NCBI GenBank assembly: GCA_023957125.1
Contig: JAMLHL010000002.1
Span: forward strand, 124,001 to 188,000
Origin: Chitinophagaceae bacterium
GTDB taxonomy: Bacteria; Bacteroidota; Bacteroidia; Chitinophagales; Chitinophagaceae
Direction: 5' to 3'
DNA length: 64,000 nt
The translations under genes and the position numbers were made by a program. This document shows, in pieces, positions 19,530 to 28,073 of this stretch (the first letter of the stretch is position 1; each line of letters starts with the position of its first letter). Below the pieces are notes generated by a model. That model was not told the DNA's origin and searched no databases. It worked only from the letters and a program-made list of their open reading frames with translations.

Positions 19530-20300
19530 TTACGCTTTCTTTAACAACACACGGTTGAATATTTCGGTGAGTTTTTGCTTGGTATGCATAGGAAAGTCGC
19601 CTTTCATCATCCAGTCGTAATACTGAGGCTCCGCTTTCAGCACCTCTGTTACGGGCTTACCTTTGTGCTTTCCGAAATTAAAGATTTCTATTCCATTTTC
19701 TACCACAAACCTACGTGCAAAATCCACAATTTGTTCTTCCCCGGTAAATTTGATCACCGATTCCACTGTTGCGCCCACCTGGGGATATCGTTCCAATTGT
19801 GATTGGAGTATTTCAAACGTTGCTGTGGCATCGGCTTCCGCACTATGGGCATTCTCCAGGTCTTTTTCACAATAAAACTTATAAGCCGCACTGAGGTTGC
19901 GCGGCTCCATCATGTGGTACAGTTTCTGAACATCCAGGAAATGGCGGTTGTTTAGATCAAACTCTAATCCCGCGCGAAGAAATTCTTCCACCAGCAGAGG
20001 GAGGTCAAAACGATTGGAATTGTATCCGGCAAGATCGCAATTGTCGAGAAACTGCCGGATTTCATTGGCGATCTGTTTGAAAGAAGGTGCATCCTTAACC
20101 ATGTCATCGGTAATGCCATGTACATCCGATGCAGCTTTGGGAATAGGAATAAGCGGATTGACCAGTTTTCTCTTTACGGTTTGTGCTCCGTCCGGCTGCA
20201 CCCTGACGATGGCTATTTCAACAATACGGTCAGTGGTCAGGTTAATGCCTGTGGTTTCAAGATCAATAACAGCCAGTGGACGACTTAATTGTAAAGGCAT
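19530..20300 (-). CDS. DEDDh 3'-5' exonuclease (DnaQ-like) with DUF3820-like tail
   Basis: A 256-residue exonuclease of the epsilon-subunit superfamily. ExoI LAVIDLETTGINLTTDRIVEIA (residues 9-30) supplies Asp and Glu, ExoII lies in LAGYNSNRFDLPLLVEEF, and ExoIII in NAHSAEADATATFEIL supplies the final His and Asp. After residue 205 the sequence FNFGKHKGKPVTEVL...YYDWMMKGDF matches the small domain found C-terminal in exodeoxyribonuclease X-like and DUF3820 proteins. It is therefore more likely a stand-alone repair or nucleic-acid-processing nuclease than the polymerase III proofreading subunit, though the boundary is not sharp. Confidence 0.9.
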   Translation of the reverse strand: MPLQLSRPLAVIDLETTGINLTTDRIVEIAIVRVQPDGAQTVKRKLVNPLIPIPKAASDVHGITDDMVKDAPSFKQIANEIRQFLDNCDLAGYNSNRFDLPLLVEEFLRAGLEFDLNNRHFLDVQKLYHMMEPRNLSAAYKFYCEKDLENAHSAEADATATFEILQSQLERYPQVGATVESVIKFTGEEQIVDFARRFVVENGIEIFNFGKHKGKPVTEVLKAEPQYYDWMMKGDFPMHTKQKLTEIFNRVLLKKA

Positions 20301-20562
20301 ATCATTAATAATAATTATTTATGCGGCAAAATAGCTAAAAATGTGATATAAACTAAAGTTCTGTTATCATATGTGAACAAATCTGTTAAAAGAGTCGAAA
20401 ACAGGCGCAAAATTTGTTTGGTATTTCTGCTGTTTGTTTATTTGCAGTATCTGATTACGTAAATCTGCGTATTTCCAATTCCCCCCTGAAGAATAAGATG
20501 ATTTCCTACTCCTAAGAGCGCCAGGCTTTGTGATCTTATCATTTCATCTAAAAAATTAAAAA

Positions 20563-20682
20563 ATGAAAAAGAGTTTCATTATTGCGCTGTTTGTAATTGC
20601 TCTGAGTGCTACTTTTTTTGCTTCATGCACTTCTTCCCGCGTGGGTTGTAAAGCCACACAGGGATTAGCCGGGTACAGATAA
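20563..20682 (+). CDS. Small 39-residue lipoprotein
   Basis: A short gene missed by length cut-offs: MKKSFIIALFVIALSATFFA then SCTSSRVGCKATQGLAGYR. It has a textbook Sec signal and lipobox (FFASC), leaving a mature peptide of about 18 residues with two Cys. Similar tiny lipoproteins ending in G-C-x-A-x-x-G-x-x-GYR occur in related bacteria to my recollection, but I know no function. It stands alone in a 550-bp intergenic region; a 10-bp hairpin follows at 20703. Confidence 0.7.
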   Translation: MKKSFIIALFVIALSATFFASCTSSRVGCKATQGLAGYR

Positions 20683-20702
20683 GCTTTGTCCGTATTTTTT
20701 TA

Positions 20703-20731
20703 AACGGCTATCTTTTAAAAGGATAGCCGTT
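20703..20731 (+). terminator. Hairpin after the small lipoprotein gene
   Basis: AACGGCTATC pairs perfectly with GATAGCCGTT around a 9-nt loop (TTTTAAAAG). No clean T run follows, so it may be a weak terminator or an RNA-end stabiliser. Confidence 0.5.
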
Positions 20732-20803
20732 CTAGTGTACAATACTTCAGTACCGGGAATACATTAGAATGGCTCTTCGCTTTTTCACCGGGTATCTTCC
20801 ATC

Positions 20804-20833
20804 AAAAAAACCCCGGCCCGGGCCGGGGTTTTT
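20804..20833. terminator. Bidirectional rho-independent terminator downstream of the OmpA gene
   Basis: CCCCGGCC/GGCCGGGG forms a very stable stem (20811-20828), with an A run before and a T run after, so it terminates on both strands: the OmpA message from one side and the small lipoprotein region from the other. Confidence 0.88.
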
Positions 20834-20851
20834 CGTCAAGGTTATCAAAAA

Positions 20852-22195
20852 TTAATTGTAATGCAGGATCAGATCTACCCTACGGTTTTGTGCCCTTCCG
20901 GCAGCCGTTTTATTATCGGCGATCGGCCGATCCTGTCCGAAACCCGCCGACACCAGCCGGGTAGGATCAACCCCTCCTTTCGTGGTCAGGTAATCCACTA
21001 CCGATTGTGCTCTTTGTTCACTCAGGGTCTGATTTTTTTCGGCTATCCCCGTATTATCGGTATGACCTTCCACGTCTAATTTCAGGTTAGGATCTTCATT
21101 CAAAATCTTAGCCACTTCATCGAGCGATTTGAAAGATTTAGCTAACAGTTTAAAACTGCTGGTTGCAAAATATACATTCTTAGCGGCTACATCCACGCGT
21201 TTTTTCACTTCTTCCTTCACTTCCGGGCAACCCTGGTTACTTGCCGGGCCGGGCAGTGCAGGACATTTATCTTCTTCATCATTTACACCATCGCCGTCAG
21301 TATCGGGAATAGGACAACCCTGGTATTTGGCGATTCCGGGGGTATTGAGGCATTTATCTTCTTCGTCATTGATACCATCACCGTCGGTATCGGGAATAGG
21401 ACAACCGTTGTATCTTTCGAGCCCCCTCACGTTCGGGCATTTGTCGTCTTTGTCCGGAATACCATCGCCATCGGTATCGGGGCAGCCCTGAAACTGAGCC
21501 AAACCGGCAACATCGGGACAGGCGTCCAATGAATCTACAATACCGTCGTTATCGGTATCTGCAGGCGGCGGCGGCGGTGGAATTACTTTCGGTTCTTTTT
21601 TCTCAAAGAGCGAACCGGCTACCCCAATACTATAGAATAAATGATTGGTAGTAGTAGCCGTGGTAACCGCAACCCGGTACTGCGCATTAAAATTTATATA
21701 AGTTTGATCAAGTAAATTAACCTGGATACCAGCGCCGAGGGGTACATAAGCTCCCCAGTTGCCATTCCATTGAGAACCGCCTATTCCGGCCGTTAAGTAA
21801 GGACTTACCCAATATCTGTCACTCAGCATCTTCGCATTGATATTGGCATCCAATTCGGCAAGCAGTTTATCATTGCCTCCCTGCGGCTTGTTGGCCAGCG
21901 GATAATCGGTAAAGGTTCCTCCAAGGCGACCCATAAAATCAAAGTGATTGCTCAGTCCCTGGAAATAAGTAAGCGCTAATCCGGGGCTTTTGCGATTGGT
22001 TTTATACCACTGGTTATCCTTCAACACCTGGCTCAGGGAAGAATTCTTTAGATCCTGCGCCGTTTTGAAATCGTGTAAAGTAAATGCGAAACCAAACGCG
22101 GGTTTCTTTTTGTAGGGATTTTTGATGGCATTTTCCTGGGCAAATGCCGTGCTGAAAAGGAATACAGCCAATAAACTTAAAAATGGTTTTCTCAT
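20852..22195 (-). CDS. OmpA-family outer-membrane protein with thrombospondin type 3 repeats
   Basis: A 447-residue protein. Signal peptide MRKPFLSLLAVFLFSTAFAQ; an outer-membrane beta-barrel-like region (about 25-195); a proline linker PPPPPP (206-211); four calcium-binding TSP3 repeats (213-327) of the form DTDGDGIND-EEDKC, each with the short partner LxxYxGCP; and an OmpA/MotB peptidoglycan-binding domain (about 338-447) with VYFATSSFKL, LDVEGHTDNTG and GRAQNRRVDL. It anchors the outer membrane to peptidoglycan. A near-perfect Bacteroidota promoter precedes it and a strong terminator follows, in line with a highly expressed single gene. Confidence 0.95.
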   Translation of the reverse strand: MRKPFLSLLAVFLFSTAFAQENAIKNPYKKKPAFGFAFTLHDFKTAQDLKNSSLSQVLKDNQWYKTNRKSPGLALTYFQGLSNHFDFMGRLGGTFTDYPLANKPQGGNDKLLAELDANINAKMLSDRYWVSPYLTAGIGGSQWNGNWGAYVPLGAGIQVNLLDQTYINFNAQYRVAVTTATTTNHLFYSIGVAGSLFEKKEPKVIPPPPPPADTDNDGIVDSLDACPDVAGLAQFQGCPDTDGDGIPDKDDKCPNVRGLERYNGCPIPDTDGDGINDEEDKCLNTPGIAKYQGCPIPDTDGDGVNDEEDKCPALPGPASNQGCPEVKEEVKKRVDVAAKNVYFATSSFKLLAKSFKSLDEVAKILNEDPNLKLDVEGHTDNTGIAEKNQTLSEQRAQSVVDYLTTKGGVDPTRLVSAGFGQDRPIADNKTAAGRAQNRRVDLILHYN

Positions 22196-22223
22196 AATAA
22201 TTATAATTTAATAAAAAGTGGTG

Positions 22224-22256
22224 CAAAGTTATGCGGAGGGGGATCAACCTTCCAAA
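22224..22256 (-). promoter_or_regulatory. Promoter of the OmpA gene (-33 TTTG, -7 TAACTTTG)
   Basis: On the minus strand TTTG (22253-22256) and TAACTTTG (22224-22231) are separated by 21 bp, the expected Bacteroidota sigma-factor arrangement, 29 nt before the start codon. Confidence 0.72.
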
Positions 22257-22261
22257 TTATA

Positions 22262-22669
22262 TTATTTTGATTTTTTTTCGGGATTATCAATAATTTCCAC
22301 CCTCACTTTTGCGAGCCCTTTTTTTACAAATCCCAATTTCATGGCGGAGGCTTTCGATACGTCAATAAGGCGTTTGTTTTTTCGGCTCATCCGGTCGGTA
22401 ATTTGAACTATGACGGTTTTTTTATTGGAAAGGTTGCGTACCCTTACCCAGGTACCGAGAGGGATTTTGTTGGCGGCTGCTGTATATTTGCGCCAATCAT
22501 ATTTTGTGCCGTTGGCCATTCTTCTTCCCTGGAATTTATCGGCATAGTAGCTGGCAGTACCCTCCAGAGCAATGGTGTGTTTGGTATTCTTTTTCGTGGA
22601 TGGATGCTGTGCAACAGCCAGGGTACACAACCCCAAAAGTGCCACGAATATGAAGAACAATCGTTTCAT
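22262..22669 (-). CDS. RlpA-like septal ring / double-psi beta-barrel protein
   Basis: A 135-residue exported protein (signal MKRLFFIFVALLGLCTLAVAQ). The mature part is a single double-psi beta-barrel: EGTASYYADKFQGRRMANG, then TAAANKIPLGTWVRVRN and VQITDRMSRKNKRLIDVSKASA. These match RlpA, in which the conserved His/Asp pair supports lytic transglycosylase activity on peptide-free glycans; here the Asp of ITDR and the segment YAD are present, while the usual His of xHxTLP is replaced in TAAANKIPLG, so activity should not be assumed. No SPOR domain follows. The gene is 37 bp after the L,D-transpeptidase gene and likely cotranscribed, both acting on peptidoglycan. Confidence 0.87.
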   Translation of the reverse strand: MKRLFFIFVALLGLCTLAVAQHPSTKKNTKHTIALEGTASYYADKFQGRRMANGTKYDWRKYTAAANKIPLGTWVRVRNLSNKKTVIVQITDRMSRKNKRLIDVSKASAMKLGFVKKGLAKVRVEIIDNPEKKSK

Positions 22670-22706
22670 TCAACGGGTTTTTCCTATTATAAATGAAACC
22701 GGGCCG

Positions 22707-24395
22707 TCAGAAGGTTGCCAGGTTATTCCTTTTACTAAACCAGTTTTTCCTGGCCAGCCGGTCTTCTGCATAAATATCGTCATAGAATACCAGCCTGCCA
22801 TCCACTGCCTCGCTCGTGAAGTAACGGATAAAAATGGGCAGTTTTTTTGAAAAATTTACCGTATGTTTTTCTTTTCGTTTCATCCATGCCGCCAAAGTAT
22901 CCGGCCGGTAACGAAGGGTGTCTTCTTCTACCAGGTATTTTGAGAGTTTATTCCATTGCTGAACCCTGATGCAGCCATGACTAAGCGCCCGGTTGGATTT
23001 TGAAAAAAGCCAGCGGGCGTTCGTATCGTGTAAATATACACTGTACTTATTTCTGAAATTAAACTTGATCACCCCCAAAGAATTATCGTCTCCTTCCCTT
23101 TGCTTCAAAAGATAAGGAAAATTGTTCTTATTCAGCTTAAACCAGTTAATAAGATGCGGATCAATGATGCTGTCATTTTTATCCACCACCATCAGGTTTT
23201 CCTTTTCAAGGTAAGCCACATTATCCCTGATCCTGGGCAACATTTCCTTGAAGATGATGCTGTAAGGCACCGTCCATTGGGGGAAGATAATAAAATTAGT
23301 CAGCGTGCTGGTCAACAAAGGCGTCCTGGTTTGGGGCTGCCCTACAATTATTTTCGACTCCAGTCTCATGGTGTCGTTGTCCCATAAGTTCAAACGGAAT
23401 GCAGGCACGTTGATCCAGAGGTATCGTTGCGGCATGGTATCCGGCAATTGTTTAAACCGGTCCAGGTTGATGGCAATAATTTTATACTTTTCAAGATCGG
23501 TATTGTTCAGGGATCTTACCACCTGCGGCCCCGCTACCCCATCTGTTTGCAGATCATGATCTTTTTGGTAAGCCTTTACGGCGGACTTCAGTGTTGCAGC
23601 ATCGGCGTTTTGATCCTCCAGATAGCCCGCTTCATACAACCGGGTTTTCAGGTCATTAACGAATGCTGCAGAATCTACAGGATCTGAATAAGGATAAGAA
23701 AGGTAGGTATAGCGGGTTCTGTTCATGGTATCCACGAAATGCCGGAGGGCATATCTCAATTCCCGGTAACCTTTCTGTTGGGGTTCCAATGCTTCGAGAC
23801 CGGCAACCAGCTCTCCCTTCTCTTGCACCTTTTTCAACAGCGAGGTATAGAAACTGTCTGTAAGCACGGAATCTTTCCGGAGCGTAACGCTATCCCTGCC
23901 CAGCCTGCCGATCCTCAGGTCTTTCGTTATTTGCAGGAAAGCGTCGGTCAGCAAAAGGTCTGCCCGGGCCCACATGGCAGCGTCCATCATAGCGGTGGAG
24001 TCGGCCTGCAGTTTCCTGAATACCGGCGCTAAATTGCTGAAATGATAATCGGAAGGAAACAACCCGTAATATTCACTGTAATGAATAAAACCAAGCAGGG
24101 AATCTGCGATAGGCAGCCATTGTTTCTGGTTGCTCCAGGTACGTTGTGAATCCAGTCCGTTATACCAGGCCGATACGGCCGGTAACATATTTAAAGTAAT
24201 ACTGTCGTTCAACTTCCCCCCGTTTTCAGATGCGTAAGCCAGGGTAACGATTATATTTTCATTGGTTTTTTTATTTAAATTTTCCGGTTCGCGGACTATT
24301 TCCGCAGCTTTCGGCTCATGAGGAGCAGGGTTACAAGCCACCAGCAAAAACACCAGGAAAATAACCGGACAGATGCACAAACGATATCTTTTCAT
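22707..24395 (-). CDS. L,D-transpeptidase with peptidoglycan-binding domain (YcbB-like lipoprotein)
   Basis: L,D-transpeptidases make 3-3 cross-links in peptidoglycan. This 562-residue protein starts at MKRYRLCICPVIFLVFLLVAC, a lipoprotein signal (19 further upstream codons are open but not signal-like). An N-terminal scaffold region precedes a peptidoglycan-binding domain (LKSAVKAYQKDHDLQTDG, VAGPQVVRSLN), and the YkuD catalytic domain follows with YLWINVPAFRLNLW, VGQPQTRTPLL and the active site RALSHGCIRVQ, Cys near residue 474. The architecture corresponds to E. coli YcbB/LdtD. Divergent from the SDR gene. Confidence 0.92.
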   Translation of the reverse strand: MKRYRLCICPVIFLVFLLVACNPAPHEPKAAEIVREPENLNKKTNENIIVTLAYASENGGKLNDSITLNMLPAVSAWYNGLDSQRTWSNQKQWLPIADSLLGFIHYSEYYGLFPSDYHFSNLAPVFRKLQADSTAMMDAAMWARADLLLTDAFLQITKDLRIGRLGRDSVTLRKDSVLTDSFYTSLLKKVQEKGELVAGLEALEPQQKGYRELRYALRHFVDTMNRTRYTYLSYPYSDPVDSAAFVNDLKTRLYEAGYLEDQNADAATLKSAVKAYQKDHDLQTDGVAGPQVVRSLNNTDLEKYKIIAINLDRFKQLPDTMPQRYLWINVPAFRLNLWDNDTMRLESKIIVGQPQTRTPLLTSTLTNFIIFPQWTVPYSIIFKEMLPRIRDNVAYLEKENLMVVDKNDSIIDPHLINWFKLNKNNFPYLLKQREGDDNSLGVIKFNFRNKYSVYLHDTNARWLFSKSNRALSHGCIRVQQWNKLSKYLVEEDTLRYRPDTLAAWMKRKEKHTVNFSKKLPIFIRYFTSEAVDGRLVFYDDIYAEDRLARKNWFSKRNNLATF

Positions 24396-24501
24396 CAATT
24401 GGCTGGGTGAATCAAAAGGAATAAAACGTATCAAATTAATCATAGATTGCATGTAAATTGCAGAATTATGTCTGAATTAACAACAGACCTGTTAAATTAT
24501 T

Positions 24502-25293
24502 ATGGCTGAAGGTTGGTTAACGAATAAAAATATTGTTGTCATTGGAGGTACAGGCGGGATCGGGTTGTCTTCAGCCAGGGCCTTTGTTGTCCAGGGAGCC
24601 CGGGTGGTGGTGGTGGGAAGACGCCAGGAAACCTGTGACGAGGCGCAGGAAGTGCTGGGCGATAAGGGGATTGCGGTTTGCGGCGATGCGACGCAGCCGT
24701 CAACTGCTGAAAATGCCATTCAAACCTGCGTTGAACAATGGGGTTCATTTCATGGTCTCTATCATGTAGCGGGGGGAAGCGGTCGCAGGATGGGCGACGG
24801 ACCTCTGCACGAGCTGACTGCCGAAGGATGGAACAAGACCTTTGAGCTCAATCTTACCTCATTGATGTTGTCTAACCAGGCTGCGGTAAGATGGCTGCTT
24901 CAACATAAAAAAGAAGGTACGCTGCTTAATATAAGTTCCGTATTAGGTGCTTACCCATCACCGGTTCATTTTGCCACACACGCTTATGCCGCCTGCAAAT
25001 CGGCGGTGATGGGCTTTACCCGGTCTCTTGCGGCCTTTTACGCCAAAGATAATATTCGCGTAAACTGCCTCGCTCCGGCGCTGGTTGAAACGCCTATGGC
25101 AAAAAGAGCCGCCCGGGATGAAACCATCCTTTCTTTTATAAAAACAAAACAGCCGCTGGACGGCGGGCGGATAGGACAACCTGCCGATATGGACGGACTG
25201 GCGTGCTATTTTATGTCCGACTATTCCAGGTTTACCACGGGACAGATTATATATGTTGACGGCGGATGGTCGGTAAGTGAGGGACAGCTTTGA
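24502..25293 (+). CDS. Short-chain dehydrogenase/reductase
   Basis: A 263-residue NAD(P)-dependent oxidoreductase of the classical SDR type: cofactor motif GGTGGIGLSSARAF (residues 13-26), LYHVAGGSG in place of NNAG, LNISSVLG with the catalytic Ser, and YAACKSA with the Tyr-x-x-x-Lys pair; C-terminal GQIIYVDGGWS. The arrangement is as in 3-oxoacyl or sugar-alcohol dehydrogenases. It opens a run of five tightly spaced plus-strand genes (ROK, SIS, MetE-like, UlaG-like), which points to a sugar or sugar-acid pathway. The substrate is unknown. Confidence 0.88.
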   Translation: MAEGWLTNKNIVVIGGTGGIGLSSARAFVVQGARVVVVGRRQETCDEAQEVLGDKGIAVCGDATQPSTAENAIQTCVEQWGSFHGLYHVAGGSGRRMGDGPLHELTAEGWNKTFELNLTSLMLSNQAAVRWLLQHKKEGTLLNISSVLGAYPSPVHFATHAYAACKSAVMGFTRSLAAFYAKDNIRVNCLAPALVETPMAKRAARDETILSFIKTKQPLDGGRIGQPADMDGLACYFMSDYSRFTTGQIIYVDGGWSVSEGQL

Positions 25294-25315
25294 GGCGCGT
25301 TTAAACCCAAATTTT

Positions 25316-26209
25316 ATGCACGCAATCGGTATTGATATAGGCGGTACAAACATCAAAGGCGTATTGGTAGATGAAAATGGCTCGTTGATCCATGAGGTTA
25401 TTTGTGAAACGAAGGAAAAAGAAAGTAAGTGGTGGAAAAACGCTATAGCTGATATATTACTTCAATTGAAGAAAAAAGCGGGAACGTTTGAGATCCCGGT
25501 GGGCTTGTGTGCTCCCGGTTTGGCCAGTGCTAATAATGATTGTATCCGATTGATGCCCGGGCGCCTTGAAGGCCTGGAGCATTTTGTTTGGACGGACTGG
25601 CTGAAAACTCCCACCTGGGTGATCAATGATGCCCATGCGGCCTTAATGGCCGAAGCGAAATTCGGCGCAGGGAAAGGATACCGTGACATTGTCATGCTGA
25701 CCCTGGGTACAGGCGTGGGGGGAGGAATGATGATAAACGGAGAATTACACCAGGGTTTGTTCAACAGGGCCGGGCATCTGGGTCATGTAACGCTGAACGT
25801 TGACAGTGATGCATTAGACATCACCGGTATGCCGGCAAGCCTTGAAGACGCCATAGGCAACAGCACACTGGAAAAAAGAAGTTCGGGGAAGTTTACTTCT
25901 ACTATGCAATTGGTGGAAGCCTACAAAGCCGGCGATACTTTTGCCAGCTATATCTGGCTTCATTCCATAAAGCGGTTGGCCATAGCGCTATGCGCTTTCA
26001 CCAATATTATTTCTCCCCAGATCATCCTGCTGGGAGGCGGCATTGCGCAGGCCGGTCCTGATTTATTTAAACCCCTTGATGTTTTTATGGATATCTTTGA
26101 ATGGCGGTTTTCAAATGTTCGTACCCCGGTGGTACGCGCCGCATTTGACGAGTACTCCGGAGCCGTAGGCGCAGCCGGTTTTGCAATGCATAAAACCTTA
26201 GCGCATTAA
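25316..26209 (+). CDS. ROK-family sugar kinase
   Basis: A 297-residue kinase that should phosphorylate a hexose or amino sugar with ATP. The start is placed at MHAIGIDIGGTNIKGVLVD, whose DIGGTN loop binds phosphate; the open frame extends 13 codons upstream but overlaps nothing useful. Further motifs: INDAHAALMAE (catalytic Asp region, NDAxA), LTLGTGVGGGMMINGELHQG, and the ROK signature GHLGHVTLN, where a full C-x-C-G-x-x-G-C zinc site is absent. ATP part: IILLGGGIAQAG. It follows the SDR gene after 22 bp and precedes the SIS gene after 9 bp. Confidence 0.9.
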   Translation: MHAIGIDIGGTNIKGVLVDENGSLIHEVICETKEKESKWWKNAIADILLQLKKKAGTFEIPVGLCAPGLASANNDCIRLMPGRLEGLEHFVWTDWLKTPTWVINDAHAALMAEAKFGAGKGYRDIVMLTLGTGVGGGMMINGELHQGLFNRAGHLGHVTLNVDSDALDITGMPASLEDAIGNSTLEKRSSGKFTSTMQLVEAYKAGDTFASYIWLHSIKRLAIALCAFTNIISPQIILLGGGIAQAGPDLFKPLDVFMDIFEWRFSNVRTPVVRAAFDEYSGAVGAAGFAMHKTLAH

Positions 26210-26218
26210 CTTTTGGTC

Positions 26219-27007
26219 ATGAATGTTATACAAGATTATTTACAGCGATCCGCGAAAATTCTGGAAACGGTTCAACAACAGGAATCCTCTATACAGGTAG
26301 CCGCCGGATGGTTCACTCAGAGTATCCTGAAAGGAAGGATGGTGCACGTTTTTGGTTCGGGACACAGCCGCATCATGGTGGAAGAAATGTGGCCCCGCTA
26401 TGGTTCCTTCCCGGGTTTTAACCCGATAGTGGAATTATCGCTTACTTTTCACAACCTGGTAGTCGGAGCTAACGGTCAGCGTCAGGCGATGTTTTTGGAA
26501 AATGTGGAAGGATTGGCCGAAAGGATCCAACGCAATTTTGATATCCGGGAAGACGACAGTGCGTTGGTCATTTCTTCAAGCGGGTGTAATATTGTACCCA
26601 TTGAAATGGCTGAATTATTTCAGCAAAAAAAAGTGAAGGTTACCGTTATCATCAGTCAACAACATGCAAACGTGTCGGTGAGTAAAAGAAAAGACGGGAA
26701 AAAACTGCACGATTTTGCCGATCTCATCTTGGATACGGGAGCGCCGGCAGGCGATGCAATGGTCAGCGTTCCCGGACTGGATACGCCCGTTGCCCCCGGT
26801 TCTACCGTCGGCGGTGTTTTGCTGATCAATACTATCAAAGCGGAAACAGCCCGGCTGCTTACCGAAGCCGGTCATCCGCCCAAAGTATTAACCGCAGCAT
26901 GCATTGCAGGGAAAGAAAAAGCCACGGTGCTTTTTGAAAGCGCTTATGATGAGCATGCGCACCGTTTATCGGCATTATATCAAAACGTTGGAAAAAAATA
27001 TGAATAA
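26219..27007 (+). CDS. SIS-domain sugar-phosphate isomerase/binding protein
   Basis: A 262-residue protein of the UPF0309-like SIS group. The ATG giving MNVIQDYLQRSAKILETV is preferred over a TTG two codons upstream. SIS motifs: MVHVFGSGHSRIMVEEMW (phosphosugar loop), ALVISSSGCNIVPIEMAE and VTVIISQQHA; the C-terminal stretch GGVLLINTIKAETARLLTEAG is typical of the group. Such proteins isomerise or bind phosphosugars such as those made by the kinase encoded just upstream. Its last 8 bases overlap the next start codon, so translation is coupled to the MetE-like gene. Confidence 0.87.
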   Translation: MNVIQDYLQRSAKILETVQQQESSIQVAAGWFTQSILKGRMVHVFGSGHSRIMVEEMWPRYGSFPGFNPIVELSLTFHNLVVGANGQRQAMFLENVEGLAERIQRNFDIREDDSALVISSSGCNIVPIEMAELFQQKKVKVTVIISQQHANVSVSKRKDGKKLHDFADLILDTGAPAGDAMVSVPGLDTPVAPGSTVGGVLLINTIKAETARLLTEAGHPPKVLTAACIAGKEKATVLFESAYDEHAHRLSALYQNVGKKYE

Positions 27008-28037
27008 GTTTATGCATTCTCCCATACGTACCACGGTTGTCGGGAGCTATCCTTTTCCGGGATGGCTTGAATTTGCGACACAACACCTGAATGAATTCGG
27101 ACCGGCCGATATTGAGGAGCTGATAGAAGATGCGGTGATAGCAGCCATCCACGACCAGACGCTTGCGGAACTTGATGTGATCACGGATGGCGAACAAACC
27201 AGGCTCGATTTCAACCTTTCTTTCTATGGTTATATCAAAGGAATATCGCCGGACGAAAGTAAAACGCGGCGTTTCGGCCCCGCCGCGCACGATCAAAGAG
27301 GAAAGCACCAGATCACCCAAACGCTTTCGGTTCCCGGCGGACTGGGCGTGGTGAAGGAGTTTTCGCGTTTGAAAAAGCTGGCGCCCGCAGGGCCGGTATT
27401 AAAAGCAAGTATCCCCGGCCCCTATACTTTGAGCGGCAGGCTGGCGCCGAACCGGGAATATAAAGACCGGTATGCGATTACCGAGGCCCTCCTGCCCTTT
27501 GTCCGGAAAGAACTGGAAGACCTGGTGGCGGCAGGCTGTACCGAAATTACCGTAGATGAACCCTCAATGAGCTGCTATGCTTACAAAGAAGATACAAAAC
27601 GATTTGTGGATATTTTTAACCGGACGGTGGAGAGCGTGGTGGGGAAATGCTATCTTTCCACTCATCTGTGCTTCGGTAATTTTAAAGGCAGGCCGGTTGG
27701 ATACCGCAGTATTAAACCCATGCTTCCCGATTTCCTCGAATTCAAAGTGGATGAAATTCATGTTGAAATGGCCAACCGGGAATTTTCGGAAATTGAATTG
27801 TTATCGTCCTTCGCCAAACGTTTTAATGTGGCCGTGGGGATCATTGATGTGAAGAACTATTATATTGAGACTCCCGAAGATGTGGCGGAAAGGATCAAAA
27901 GATGCCTGCAATATGTTCCGGCAGAAAAATTATCCGTAGCGCCGGATTGCGGATTGAGCCAGACCGCCAGGTGGGCTTCGCGGCAAAAGCTGATCAACAT
28001 GGTGAAAGGCGCGAAAAGAGTGAGAGAGACAATTTAA
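27000..28037 (+). CDS. MetE C-terminal-type (cobalamin-independent methionine synthase core) protein
   Basis: A 345-residue TIM-barrel protein similar to the catalytic half of MetE, too short for the full enzyme (about 750 residues). It begins MNKFMHSPIRTTVVGSYPFPGW, the usual start of this group. The zinc ligands of MetE are all present: H222 and C224 in STHLCFGN, E256 in IHVEMANREF, and C317 in VAPDCGLSQT; ITDGEQ and VDEPS (residue 185 onward) are further family motifs. A zinc-thiolate alkyl transfer is therefore plausible, but the usual N-terminal methyltetrahydrofolate half is missing and the sugar-type neighbours suggest another substrate. Earlier open codons overlap the SIS gene and were rejected. 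Confidence 0.85.
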   Translation: MNKFMHSPIRTTVVGSYPFPGWLEFATQHLNEFGPADIEELIEDAVIAAIHDQTLAELDVITDGEQTRLDFNLSFYGYIKGISPDESKTRRFGPAAHDQRGKHQITQTLSVPGGLGVVKEFSRLKKLAPAGPVLKASIPGPYTLSGRLAPNREYKDRYAITEALLPFVRKELEDLVAAGCTEITVDEPSMSCYAYKEDTKRFVDIFNRTVESVVGKCYLSTHLCFGNFKGRPVGYRSIKPMLPDFLEFKVDEIHVEMANREFSEIELLSSFAKRFNVAVGIIDVKNYYIETPEDVAERIKRCLQYVPAEKLSVAPDCGLSQTARWASRQKLINMVKGAKRVRETI

Positions 28038-28070
28038 GATTTGAGATTTAAGATTTATGATTTGAGATTT
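28034..28070. repeat. GATTTGA-type short repeat between the MetE-like and UlaG-like genes
   Basis: Four runs of AAGATTTGA/TTTATGATTTGAGATTT overlap the stop codon of the MetE-like gene. The same word occurs at 42517-42551, 43597-43620, 46139-46160 and 61163-61206. Confidence 0.7.
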
Positions 28071-28073
28071 ACT

